Made by a program: the position numbers and the translations under genes. A stretch of 39,924 nt of DNA from Ruminococcaceae bacterium OttesenSCG-928-L11 (GTDB lineage Bacteria; Bacillota; Clostridia; Oscillospirales; Ruminococcaceae). The stretch lies in assembly GCA_030265885.1 (NCBI GenBank), contig JAJDGX010000009.1:1-39924 (forward strand), given 5' to 3'. Shown in pieces: positions 24,890 through 32,477 of the stretch; position 1 is the stretch's first letter; every line of letters begins with the position of its first letter. The notes below the pieces were generated by a model. The model had not been told where the DNA came from. It was given only the letters and a program-made list of their open reading frames with translations, and searched no databases.

Positions 24890-25051
24890 AATCCCGCAAG
24901 CAGTAAATGGAAACAGGAGGACAGCGCGGCACATCGCGCAGAGCCTCTTCGGCTGTTGCCCCGGCTCCGCAGTGCGGAGTCCACCCAGCCAAGGCATGGG
25001 GCGCGGCTTGCATATGAATCCGTTGTGCCTTGGCAGGAAGTGGAGGTTGCT
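24890..25051 (+). promoter_or_regulatory. Structured carB leader
   Basis: About 160 bases lie between the predicted transcription start and the carB ATG. They hold GCGCG/CGCGC (24924-24939), AGCC/GGCT, CTCCG/CGGAG around a CAGTG loop, and a perfect 9-bp stem of GCCAAGGCA (24988-24996) with TGCCTTGGC (25026-25034). The last stem ends just before the ribosome binding site. I could not match a PyrR-binding loop or a known riboswitch. Confidence 0.45.
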
Positions 25052-28000
25052 ATGCCAAAAAGAACAGACATTGACAAGATCCTGATCATCGGTTCCGGCC
25101 CCATCATCATCGGACAAGCCTGTGAATTTGACTACTCCGGCACCCAGGCGTGCAAGGCCCTGAAAAACCTGGGATATGAGATTGTGCTGGTCAACTCCAA
25201 CCCGGCCACCATCATGACAGACCCGGAGACCGCCGACTTTACATACATTGAGCCACTCAATGTGGAGCGTCTGGAGGAGATCATCGCCAAGGAGCGGCCC
25301 GACGCGCTGCTGCCCAATCTGGGGGGCCAGTCAGGGTTGAATCTCTGTTCCGAATTGGCGGAGGCAGGCGTGCTGGAAAAATACAACGTCAAGGTCATTG
25401 GCGTGGATTTGGACGCCATCGAGCGGGGAGAGGACCGCATCGCCTTCAAGCAGCAGATGGACGAGTTGGGCATCGAAATGGCCCGCAGCGAGCCCGCCTA
25501 CTCGGTGGAGGAGGCCCTGCAGATTGCCGGGCGTCTGGGCTATCCCTGCGTCATCCGCCCCGCCTACACCATGGGCGGCGCCGGCGGCGGCTTTGTCCAC
25601 AACGAAGAGGAACTGAAAACCATCGTCAGCCGTGGCATAGCGGCCAGTATGGTGGGACAGGTTCTGGTGGAGGAATCCATCCTTGGCTGGGAGGAACTGG
25701 AACTGGAGGTCGTCCGCGACTCCACAGGCAAAATGATCACCGTCTGCTTCATCGAAAACATCGACCCGCTGGGTGTCCACACCGGCGACAGCTTTTGCTC
25801 GGCCCCCATGCTGACCATCTCTCAGGAACTGCAGGACAGACTCCAGGACTACTCCTACCGCATTGTGGAGTCCATCGGCGTCATCGGCGGCACCAATGTG
25901 CAGTTTGCCCACGACCCCAAAACCGACCGGGTAGCGGTCATCGAAATCAACCCCCGCACCTCCCGCTCCTCCGCGCTGGCCTCCAAGGCCACCGGCTTCC
26001 CCATCGCCCTGATTTCCTCCATGCTGGCCGCCGGCCTGACCTTGGACGAAATCCCCTATTGGAAGGGCGTCGGGCTGGATCAATACGTGCCCTCCGGCGA
26101 TTATGTTGTCATCAAGTTCGCCCGCTGGGCCTTTGAAAAATTCAAGGGCTCCGAGGACAAGCTGGGCACCCAGATGAAGGCCGTCGGCGAGGTTATGAGC
26201 ATCGGCAAGACCTACAAGGAGGCCCTGCAAAAGGCCATCCGCAGCCTGGAGATCGGCCGCTCCGGTCTGGGTGGCGCCAAGGATTTCGCAGAAAAATCTC
26301 TGGACGAGCTGCTGGGTATGCTGACTTACGCCACCAGCGAGCGCCAGTTTATCATGTACGAGGCCCTGCGCAAGGGCGCCACAATCGAGCAGCTGAAGCA
26401 GCTGACCTACATCAAGGAATACTTCATCCAGCAGATGAAGGAACTGGTGGAACTGGAAGAGAAAATCAAGCAGTACACCATCGACACCATCCCCCCCGAG
26501 CTGCTGACTCAGGCCAAAAAGGACGGCTTTGCCGACAAGTACCTGGCCGCCGTGCTGAATTGCGACGAGGGCGATGTCAGCGCTGCCCGCATCGGACTGA
26601 ACGTGGTGGAGGGCTGGGAGCCTGTACCGGTCAGCGGTGTCAAGGATTCCGCCTACTATTTCTCCACCTACAACCAGAAGGACATGTCTCCCGCCCCCTC
26701 TGACCGGCAGAAGGTCATGATTTTGGGCGGCGGCCCCAACCGAATCGGCCAGGGCATCGAGTTTGATTACTGCTGCGTTCACGCGGCGTTTACCCTGCGC
26801 AAGCTGGGCTACGAGACCATCATCGTCAACTGCAACCCGGAGACTGTCTCCACCGACTACGACACCTCCGACAAGCTCTACTTTGAGCCTCTGACGGTGG
26901 AGGATGTCATGGCGATTTATCAAAAGGAGAAGCCCATCGGCGTCATTGCCCAGTTTGGCGGGCAGACGCCCCTCAACCTGGCCAGCCAGCTGGAGCAGCT
27001 GGGCGTGCGGATTCTCGGAACCTCGCCGGAGACCATCGACCTGGCGGAGGACAGGGATCATTTCCGGGATATGATGCGGCGGCTGGACATTCCCATGCCG
27101 GAATCCGACATGGCTGCCAACGCGGCGGAGGCTGTCGCGGCGGCGGAGCGCATTGGCTATCCCGTCATGGTGCGGCCCTCCTACGTGCTGGGCGGCGCCG
27201 GAATGCGGGTCGTGGGTGACCGGGAAACCCTGGAGGAGTACATGCACAACGCCACCGGCATCTCCGCCTCCAACCCCATCCTCATCGACCGGTTCCTGCA
27301 GCACGCCATGGAGGTGGAAGCCGACGCCATCAGCGACGGCAAAACCGCCTTTGTCCCCGCGGTTATGGAGCATGTGGAGCTGGCCGGTGTCCATTCCGGC
27401 GACTCGGCCTGCGTCATCCCCTCGGTGGGGATTCCCGCCAATCACCTTGCTACCATCAAGGATTACACCCGCCGCATTGCGGTGGAAATGGGCGTCAAGG
27501 GCCTGATGAACATCCAGTATGCCATCGCCGACGACAAGGTGTATATCCTGGAGGCCAATCCCCGGGCATCCCGCACAGTGCCGCTGGTGTCCAAAATCTG
27601 CAATGTGAGCATGGTTCCCATCGCCACCCGCATCATCATGGGCGAATATTCCGGCAAGCCCTTTGACCTGAACACCCTGAAGGAAAAGACCATCCCCCAT
27701 TACGGCGTGAAGGAAGCGGTGTTCCCCTTCAATATGTTCCCCGAGGTTGACCCTCTGCTGGGGCCGGAGATGCTCTCCACCGGCGAGGTGCTGGGTCTGG
27801 CCGACACCTTCGGCATGGCCTTCTTTAAGGCGCAGGAGGCCACAAAGGTGGGCCTGCCGCTGGAAGGCTCCGTGTTCATCAGCGTCAACAACGCCGACAA
27901 GGAGGAGGTCGTGCAGGTGGCAAAGGATTTTGCCGGGCTGGGCTTTGGCATCTATTCCACCAGCGGCACGGCAAAGTTCCTGGGCGAGCGCGGCGTCGAG

Positions 28001-28276
28001 GTAACCCCGCTGCCCAAGCTGCATGAGGGCGGCCGGGACATTGTGGAGCTCATCTCTGACGGCAAAATCAACATCATCGTCAACACCCCCACCCACACCA
28101 CCAACGCGGCCGAGGACGACAGCTACATCCGCAAGGAGGCCATCCGCACCCGCACCCCCATGTTCACCACCATGCGTGCCGCCGAGGCTGTGACAATGGG
28201 CATCGCCGACGCCCGTGCCGCCCGGAAGCAGGAGATCAAATCCCTGCAGCAGTACCACAGCGAGATAGTGGAGTAG
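25052..28276 (+). CDS. carB: Carbamoyl-phosphate synthase large subunit
   Basis: CarB makes carbamoyl phosphate for pyrimidines and arginine from bicarbonate, ammonia supplied by CarA, and two ATP. The 1074-residue product has two repeated ATP-grasp halves, each opening with a glycine-rich loop (ILIIGSGPIIIGQACEFDYSG; VMILGGGPNRIGQGIEFDY). It ends in the MGS-like allosteric domain (VFISVNNADKEEVVQVAK). Length is normal. The ATG at 25052 has GGAGG 5 bases upstream; the frame is open upstream through the leader. carA is not in the window; the upstream neighbour is the ClpE-like gene, so carB is separated from its partner or at least from a same-strand carA here. Confidence 0.95.
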   Translation: MPKRTDIDKILIIGSGPIIIGQACEFDYSGTQACKALKNLGYEIVLVNSNPATIMTDPETADFTYIEPLNVERLEEIIAKERPDALLPNLGGQSGLNLCSELAEAGVLEKYNVKVIGVDLDAIERGEDRIAFKQQMDELGIEMARSEPAYSVEEALQIAGRLGYPCVIRPAYTMGGAGGGFVHNEEELKTIVSRGIAASMVGQVLVEESILGWEELELEVVRDSTGKMITVCFIENIDPLGVHTGDSFCSAPMLTISQELQDRLQDYSYRIVESIGVIGGTNVQFAHDPKTDRVAVIEINPRTSRSSALASKATGFPIALISSMLAAGLTLDEIPYWKGVGLDQYVPSGDYVVIKFARWAFEKFKGSEDKLGTQMKAVGEVMSIGKTYKEALQKAIRSLEIGRSGLGGAKDFAEKSLDELLGMLTYATSERQFIMYEALRKGATIEQLKQLTYIKEYFIQQMKELVELEEKIKQYTIDTIPPELLTQAKKDGFADKYLAAVLNCDEGDVSAARIGLNVVEGWEPVPVSGVKDSAYYFSTYNQKDMSPAPSDRQKVMILGGGPNRIGQGIEFDYCCVHAAFTLRKLGYETIIVNCNPETVSTDYDTSDKLYFEPLTVEDVMAIYQKEKPIGVIAQFGGQTPLNLASQLEQLGVRILGTSPETIDLAEDRDHFRDMMRRLDIPMPESDMAANAAEAVAAAERIGYPVMVRPSYVLGGAGMRVVGDRETLEEYMHNATGISASNPILIDRFLQHAMEVEADAISDGKTAFVPAVMEHVELAGVHSGDSACVIPSVGIPANHLATIKDYTRRIAVEMGVKGLMNIQYAIADDKVYILEANPRASRTVPLVSKICNVSMVPIATRIIMGEYSGKPFDLNTLKEKTIPHYGVKEAVFPFNMFPEVDPLLGPEMLSTGEVLGLADTFGMAFFKAQEATKVGLPLEGSVFISVNNADKEEVVQVAKDFAGLGFGIYSTSGTAKFLGERGVEVTPLPKLHEGGRDIVELISDGKINIIVNTPTHTTNAAEDDSYIRKEAIRTRTPMFTTMRAAEAVTMGIADARAARKQEIKSLQQYHSEIVE

Positions 28277-28543
28277 GGCAATAAGTTGTGCCTGTGGCGC
28301 ATTTGAAATGGGGCGCTGCCCCAAACCCTGCCAAAGGGGATGATCCCCTTTGGAATCCCGCAATTCACTCCGTGGTTGCCAACTGCATGCCGGGCGGGAT
28401 GGGGACGCAAAACCGTTCAAGATGACGAACGATTTTGCTGTGCGGGTATCAATGCCTGCGCCCTTTTACCGGCCCGGCACTCCCGTCTGCTCACTCATCA
28501 TCAGGGCAAACCCGATGAATCGTTCGCTGTTTAGCCAGAAAAG
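28277..28543. repeat. Hairpin-rich intergenic region after carB
   Basis: No gene is seen. GGGGC (28310-28314) pairs with GCCCC (28318-28322). A perfect stem CCAAAGGGGA (28331-28340) and TCCCCTTTGG (28344-28353) follows, resembling dispersed palindromic repeats I know from clostridial genomes. A third hairpin pairs GCAAAACCGTTC (28407-28418) with GAACGATTTTGC (28427-28438) with one mismatch. Confidence 0.55.
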
Positions 28544-28580
28544 AAAGCGGATCTTCCCGTGGAAGGAAGCCCCGCTTTTT
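28544..28580 (+). terminator. Probable terminator before the DMP19-like gene
   Basis: AAAGCGG (28544-28550) pairs with CCGCTTT (28572-28578), with an inner CTTCC-CGT-GGAAG hairpin, and is followed by T's. Confidence 0.6.
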
Positions 28581-28632
28581 GCTTGAAAAGGCGAATAAAC
28601 AGTATTTATTTTAGATGAAGGGATAAGTAACC

Positions 28633-29046
28633 ATGAAACATATTGATTTGTGGAATCAATTTATTGATGAAGTGTATGGGTTATTTCTTCGTGACAATGA
28701 TAAACGATTCTCTAACGAACAAAAAAATGCCATCATAGCCTTTGCTTACGATGCGGAAGTAAATAGTGGAGGCCATATCGGCTTCTTTGATGGATTTGGA
28801 GACACGTTTACCATTGATGAGGTTGCAGAAGCATTGCGAAAGACAGCAGGAGAAAAATTTGCATCGAACTTTCTTTCTGCAGCTATACATATACACTATA
28901 CTGATGATTGCGGCTATTTACCGGACGAAGATTCGGATTCCGACCCCGTCGAGGACGATATATACTATGAAATGATTCCGACATTGCCTGATTTGCTGGA
29001 AGCTTATATTTTTGATAACAGAGAAAGCATTTTTCTTATACCATAA
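28633..29046 (+). CDS. DMP19/DUF4375-like small acidic protein
   Basis: The 137-residue acidic protein shows a helical N-terminus (HIDLWNQFIDEVYGLFL), then NSGGHIGFFDGFGDTFT, which resembles the glycine/aromatic core of DMP19 or DUF4375 proteins, and an Asp/Glu-rich stretch (DEDSDSDPVEDD). Some DMP19 members mimic DNA to titrate a repressor; many others have no known role and appear near toxin-immunity loci. The coding sequence is far more AT-rich than its neighbours, and it sits between hairpin repeats and a 190-base gap, which suggests recent transfer. The ribosome binding site (GGGATAAGTAACC) is weak. Family call is by eye and moderate. Confidence 0.55.
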   Translation: MKHIDLWNQFIDEVYGLFLRDNDKRFSNEQKNAIIAFAYDAEVNSGGHIGFFDGFGDTFTIDEVAEALRKTAGEKFASNFLSAAIHIHYTDDCGYLPDEDSDSDPVEDDIYYEMIPTLPDLLEAYIFDNRESIFLIP

Positions 29047-29175
29047 CCCTGCAACTAATTAACCTTATCTGCATCGTCCGCTATCTCTTAAACCAAATCC
29101 CGACACAGCGCACATTCATCGCATCTGTATTTGCTGTCGCATCCTGCTGCGCCTTAGTTCGGGAAAGGCCACCTG

Positions 29176-29204
29176 TTGAAATCCGGCGAAAAAAGACGTA
29201 TACT
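29176..29204 (+). promoter_or_regulatory. Promoter of the anSME gene
   Basis: TTGAAA (29176-29181), 17-base spacer, TATACT (29199-29204). Confidence 0.65.
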
Positions 29205-29240
29205 GGAACATATCGCTCAATCAGAAAGGAAACCAACGCC

Positions 29241-30362
29241 ATGCCGCCGTTAACTATGCTGATAAAGCCCGCGTCCAGCAACTGCAATATGCGGTGCCAG
29301 TACTGCTTCTACGCCGATGTCTCCCACAACCGGGAGGTGCCCTCCTACGGGATGATGTCCCTGGGGACCCTGGAAAATATTGTGCAAAAGGCCCTGGATT
29401 ATGCCTCCGGCAGCTGCACCATCGCCTTTCAGGGGGGAGAGCCCACGCTGATTGGGCTGGATTTCTACCGCCGCCTTGTGGAAATGGTGAAGCAATACAA
29501 CCACAAAAACCTGAATATCGCCTATGCCATCCAGACCAACGGCTACGTCATCGACCGGGAATGGGCGGATTTTTTCGCGGCCAACAAGTTCCTGGTGGGC
29601 CTTTCTCTGGACGGCAACAAGGACATTCACGACAGCCTGCGCCCTGACTTTCAGGACAAGGGCACCTTCTCCAAGGTGATGCACGCCGCCCAGGTGATGA
29701 CAGCCGCCAAGGTGGATTTCAATATCCTGACGGTGGTGACCCGCCAATCGGCCAGAAGCATCAATAAAATCTACAATTTCTACAAGCGCAACGGCTTTCT
29801 GTACCACCAGTACATCCCCTGCCTCGACCCCTTTGGCGAGGAGCGGGGCGGCCACGGCTATTCCCTGACGGCGGAGCAGTACGGCCAGTTTCTCATGACT
29901 CTGTTTGACCTGTGGTACCGGGACATCAAGCAGGGGACATTGGTATCTGTGCGCTATTTTGACAATCTCATCCTGATGCTGCGGGGGTACCCCCCCGAAA
30001 GCTGCGGAATGCTGGGCCACTGCACCATGCAAAACGTGGTGGAGGCCGACGGCGGTGTATATCCCTGCGACTTTTATGTCATCGACAAATACCTGCTGGG
30101 AAATCTCAATGAGATTTCCTTTGCGGACATCGACGCCAACCGCGTCAAAACCGGATTCATCCAGGCATCCCAGGAGGTGTCCCCGCCGTGCCGCGGCTGC
30201 AAATGGGCGCCCCTGTGCCGGGGCGGATGCCGCCGCGACCGGGAGCCCGCCACCGGGGACAAGCTGGTGCACAACCACTTCTGCAAATCCTATCAGATGT
30301 TTTTCGAGTACGCCATCGAGCGGCTGGACGAGATCTCCCGGATGCGCTTTCCCGGGGAATAA
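29241..30362 (+). CDS. Anaerobic sulfatase-maturating radical SAM enzyme
   Basis: The 373-residue protein matches the anSME family, which oxidises an active-site Cys or Ser of sulfatases to formylglycine without oxygen. The opening LIKPASSNCNMRCQYCFYAD holds the CxxxCxxC radical SAM cluster site. IAFQGGEPTLIG is the SAM-binding GGE motif. The C-terminal SPASM cysteines appear in MLGHC, VYPCDFY, CRGCKWAPLCRGGC and HFCKSYQ, enough for two auxiliary clusters. The ATG at 29241 follows AAAGGA by about 10 bases; a second ATG at 29256 is possible. No sulfatase gene is in the window, so the substrate protein lies elsewhere. Confidence 0.88.
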   Translation: MPPLTMLIKPASSNCNMRCQYCFYADVSHNREVPSYGMMSLGTLENIVQKALDYASGSCTIAFQGGEPTLIGLDFYRRLVEMVKQYNHKNLNIAYAIQTNGYVIDREWADFFAANKFLVGLSLDGNKDIHDSLRPDFQDKGTFSKVMHAAQVMTAAKVDFNILTVVTRQSARSINKIYNFYKRNGFLYHQYIPCLDPFGEERGGHGYSLTAEQYGQFLMTLFDLWYRDIKQGTLVSVRYFDNLILMLRGYPPESCGMLGHCTMQNVVEADGGVYPCDFYVIDKYLLGNLNEISFADIDANRVKTGFIQASQEVSPPCRGCKWAPLCRGGCRRDREPATGDKLVHNHFCKSYQMFFEYAIERLDEISRMRFPGE

Positions 30363-30370
30363 CAAAAAAC

Positions 30371-30401
30371 CAAGGGGACGGCTGCGTAAGCCGTCCCCTT
30401 G
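30371..30401 (-). terminator. Terminator of the first MATE gene (convergent with anSME)
   Basis: CAAGGGGACGGCT (30371-30383) pairs perfectly over 13 bases with AGCCGTCCCCTTG (30389-30401). On the minus strand a run of six T's follows. The plus side lacks a T-run. Confidence 0.85.
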
Positions 30402-30433
30402 CTCGATTCGATTGTGAATGACACCGCGCGTGC

Positions 30434-31807
30434 CTATTTTGCGGGCAATGCCTCGCCGCGCTGCTTGACCACATTGACCCGCCAGCGGCCGGAAATCAGG
30501 AACCCGATGATGACAAGCAGGGAGCCGAAGGTGGCGGCGGGGGCGCCCATTCCAATGCCGGAAAGTCCCCAGCCCAGCACATTGCCGAAAATATAGGAGA
30601 CGGGAATGCGCAGCACCAGAGAGGACAGCATGCTGTTGATCAGGGAGAACATGGTATGTCCCGCACCGGTAAACAGCCCGTTGATGCAAAACACAAAGGG
30701 CACGACCAGATAATCCAGGGAAAAGGTGCGGATATAGGCAGTACCGGCGGCAATCATCTCCGGCTCGGTGCCGAAGATGGAGAGAATCTGAACCGGGAAC
30801 AGCTGCACCACGACAAAGACAGCCACACCGATGACGGCGGACACCAGCACGCCAATCCGGCAGGATTTGATGGCCCTGTCCCACTTGTCGGCGCCGATGT
30901 TTTGGGCAGCCATGGTGGAGATGGAGGCGCTCATGGCGACAGCGGGCATAATGGCAAAGCCGTTGAACTTGCCGATGGCGCCCACCGCGGCGGAGGCATA
31001 CACCCCGTATCCGTTGACCATGGCGGTGATGAAGGTGAAGGATATGCTGGAAACCGTATTCTGGATGGCGCTGGGCAGACCCAGCTGAAAAATAAGCGAC
31101 AGCTTCGCCTTATCCACCCGGAAGGAGCTGGGCTTAAAGTCAAAGACAAACTTGTTGCGAATCATGTAGGCCACACACAGGGCCATGCTGATGGCCTGGG
31201 ATATCACCGTGGCCAGCGCCGCGCCGAAGGCTCCCATGGAAAGACCGGCGACGAACAACAGATCCAGGCCGATGTTGGCGATGCATGACACCAAAACAAA
31301 AACAAACGGCCGCTTGGAATCGCCCATACCCCGCATAATTCCCGACAGGGCGTTGTAGGCAAAGATAAAAATCAGGCCGCAGACCGTGACGGTCAGATAG
31401 CTGGAGGCCTCGGCAAAGGATTCCTCCGGCGTGCGAATCAGGCGCAGAATGGGGGTTTTCAGGAACAGCATCAGCGCGGTCAGGATAGCGGCGGCCGCCA
31501 CCAGCACAGTGAACACCGTGGCCGTGGTCTTTTCCATATCCTCCTTTTTGCCGGCACCCAGGTACTGGGCAATGAGGATGGTGCCACCCGAGCAAAGCCC
31601 GATGACAAGGTTGGTCAGGATGAATGTGACCTGTCCGCCGATGTTGACGCCGGACATGGCGGCAGGCCCGCAGAAATTGCCCACGATCAGCATATCCGCC
31701 ACGTTGTACAGAGACTGCACAATATTGGAAATCAAAAACGGGACGGAAAAGCGAACCAGCTTGGACAACACGGGCCCTTCGGTGAGGTTGTTTTCAAATT
31801 TACTCAA
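30434..31807 (-). CDS. MATE family multidrug efflux transporter
   Basis: The 457-residue membrane protein has the twelve-helix pattern of MATE exporters, with the repeated MatE halves visible in LVRFSVPFLISNIVQSLYNVADMLIVG and IFQLGLPSAIQNTVSSISF. These proteins export cationic compounds using a sodium or proton gradient. Translation probably begins at TTG (31805-31807) with GAGGGG 5 bases upstream. An extended -10 (TGATATAAT, complement of 31851-31859) lies upstream. Substrate unknown. Confidence 0.88.
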   Translation of the reverse strand: MSKFENNLTEGPVLSKLVRFSVPFLISNIVQSLYNVADMLIVGNFCGPAAMSGVNIGGQVTFILTNLVIGLCSGGTILIAQYLGAGKKEDMEKTTATVFTVLVAAAAILTALMLFLKTPILRLIRTPEESFAEASSYLTVTVCGLIFIFAYNALSGIMRGMGDSKRPFVFVLVSCIANIGLDLLFVAGLSMGAFGAALATVISQAISMALCVAYMIRNKFVFDFKPSSFRVDKAKLSLIFQLGLPSAIQNTVSSISFTFITAMVNGYGVYASAAVGAIGKFNGFAIMPAVAMSASISTMAAQNIGADKWDRAIKSCRIGVLVSAVIGVAVFVVVQLFPVQILSIFGTEPEMIAAGTAYIRTFSLDYLVVPFVFCINGLFTGAGHTMFSLINSMLSSLVLRIPVSYIFGNVLGWGLSGIGMGAPAATFGSLLVIIGFLISGRWRVNVVKQRGEALPAK

Positions 31808-31850
31808 TGTTTCCCCTCTTGTTCAGATATAATTTGTTTGTCGTCTAACT

Positions 31851-31859
31851 ATTATATCA
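31851..31859 (-). promoter_or_regulatory. Extended -10 promoter of the first MATE gene
   Basis: On the minus strand TGATATAAT fits an extended -10 element; no good -35 hexamer precedes it. Confidence 0.5.
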
Positions 31860-31932
31860 CACAAAAAGGAAAAACGCTATAAGCAATTAGCTATGACTTA
31901 CAAATGAAAATGGATGAAAAACTGTATATTTC

Positions 31933-32145
31933 TCATCGGAATATGGCTTTAGTGCACAGCGAAAAGCCCAGAATGATGAAGGGGACTCCCACCACAGCGC
32001 CCACCACAGTGACAGTCAGGATGATGCCCACAATCAGCAGCACGCACCCGACCACGCCAGAAATGAGGCGACCCATCAGGTTAAACAAAAAGCCCACCAG
32101 ACTCCACACAAGGTAAAAGGGAAAAAAGAGGATCTTCAACAGCAT
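31933..32145 (-). CDS. Small membrane protein of unknown function
   Basis: The 70-residue product has two hydrophobic helices: LLKILFFPFYLVWSLVGFLF, and a long Val/Ile/Gly-rich segment around CVLLIVGIILTVTVVGAVVG. It ends with a short basic tail. AAGG lies about 10 bases before the ATG at 32145. The frame is open further upstream to 32262, but that part has no ribosome binding site and lies beyond a possible -10 (TATACT, complement of 32213-32218). I do not recognise the family. It is between two MATE genes, on the strand of the first. Confidence 0.6.
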   Translation of the reverse strand: MLLKILFFPFYLVWSLVGFLFNLMGRLISGVVGCVLLIVGIILTVTVVGAVVGVPFIILGFSLCTKAIFR

Positions 32146-32284
32146 TCCAAACACACCTTTCTTTATCGTTGCGGTTTTATTCAAAAACATCGTGACATTG
32201 GGTTCTGCTCTCAGTATATGCCCCGATCCTTTGAAAGAAATGGGGAGGAAATTAAAATCCAATTAAATTTTACCGGGAGAGCAC

Positions 32285-32313
32285 TTGCCTTTTGGCGGCG
32301 GTTGTGCTATTCT
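32285..32313 (+). promoter_or_regulatory. Promoter of the second MATE gene
   Basis: TTGCCT (32285-32290), 17-base spacer, TATTCT (32308-32313). The start is near 32319. Confidence 0.6.
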
Positions 32314-32317
32314 GTTA

Positions 32318-32469
32318 GACGAAAAACCAAGAGTTCCAATACACGTTTGCCGCCGGGCAAGAGAACCTGACAGCGTTCCGTCACATTCCATTAGGCCAAG
32401 GATGCCGCCCCTCCCACACAAGGGGGCGCTTCCGGAAGGGATGTGAACAGGGCGCTTTTTTTGTTGGAG
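32318..32469 (+). promoter_or_regulatory. Structured leader with attenuator-like features before the second MATE gene
   Basis: The roughly 150-base leader folds by eye into two arms. Arm 1 has GTTC (32333-32336) with GAAC (32363-32366), enclosing TTGCC (32347-32351) with GGCAA (32356-32360). Arm 2 has the 9-bp helix TCACATTCC (32381-32389) with GGGATGTGA (32438-32446), enclosing CGCCCC (32406-32411) with GGGGCG (32423-32428). The GGGGGCGCTT at 32422-32431 can instead pair with GGGCGCTT at 32450-32457, giving a terminator-like stem directly before seven T's (32456-32462). The ribosome binding site GGAGG follows at 32466-32470. A 14-codon frame (32402-32446) runs through arm 2 with AGG directly against its ATG. 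No known riboswitch class was matched. Confidence 0.5.
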
Positions 32470-32477
32470 GAAACGAT

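Noticed and set aside
24921-25034. PyrR-binding site in the carB leader
   Set aside because: None of the hairpin loops fits the PyrR loop consensus, so only a structured leader is reported.
25331-28420. Very long minus-strand open frame opposite carB
   Set aside because: carB on the plus strand is a textbook full-length protein; the antisense frame is open only because of codon bias in GC-rich DNA and shows no protein family features.
32363-32375. GAACCTGA...CAGCG in the MATE leader resembles part of a TPP riboswitch
   Set aside because: The CTGAGA element and the rest of the thiamine core are missing, and the gene is not a thiamine gene.
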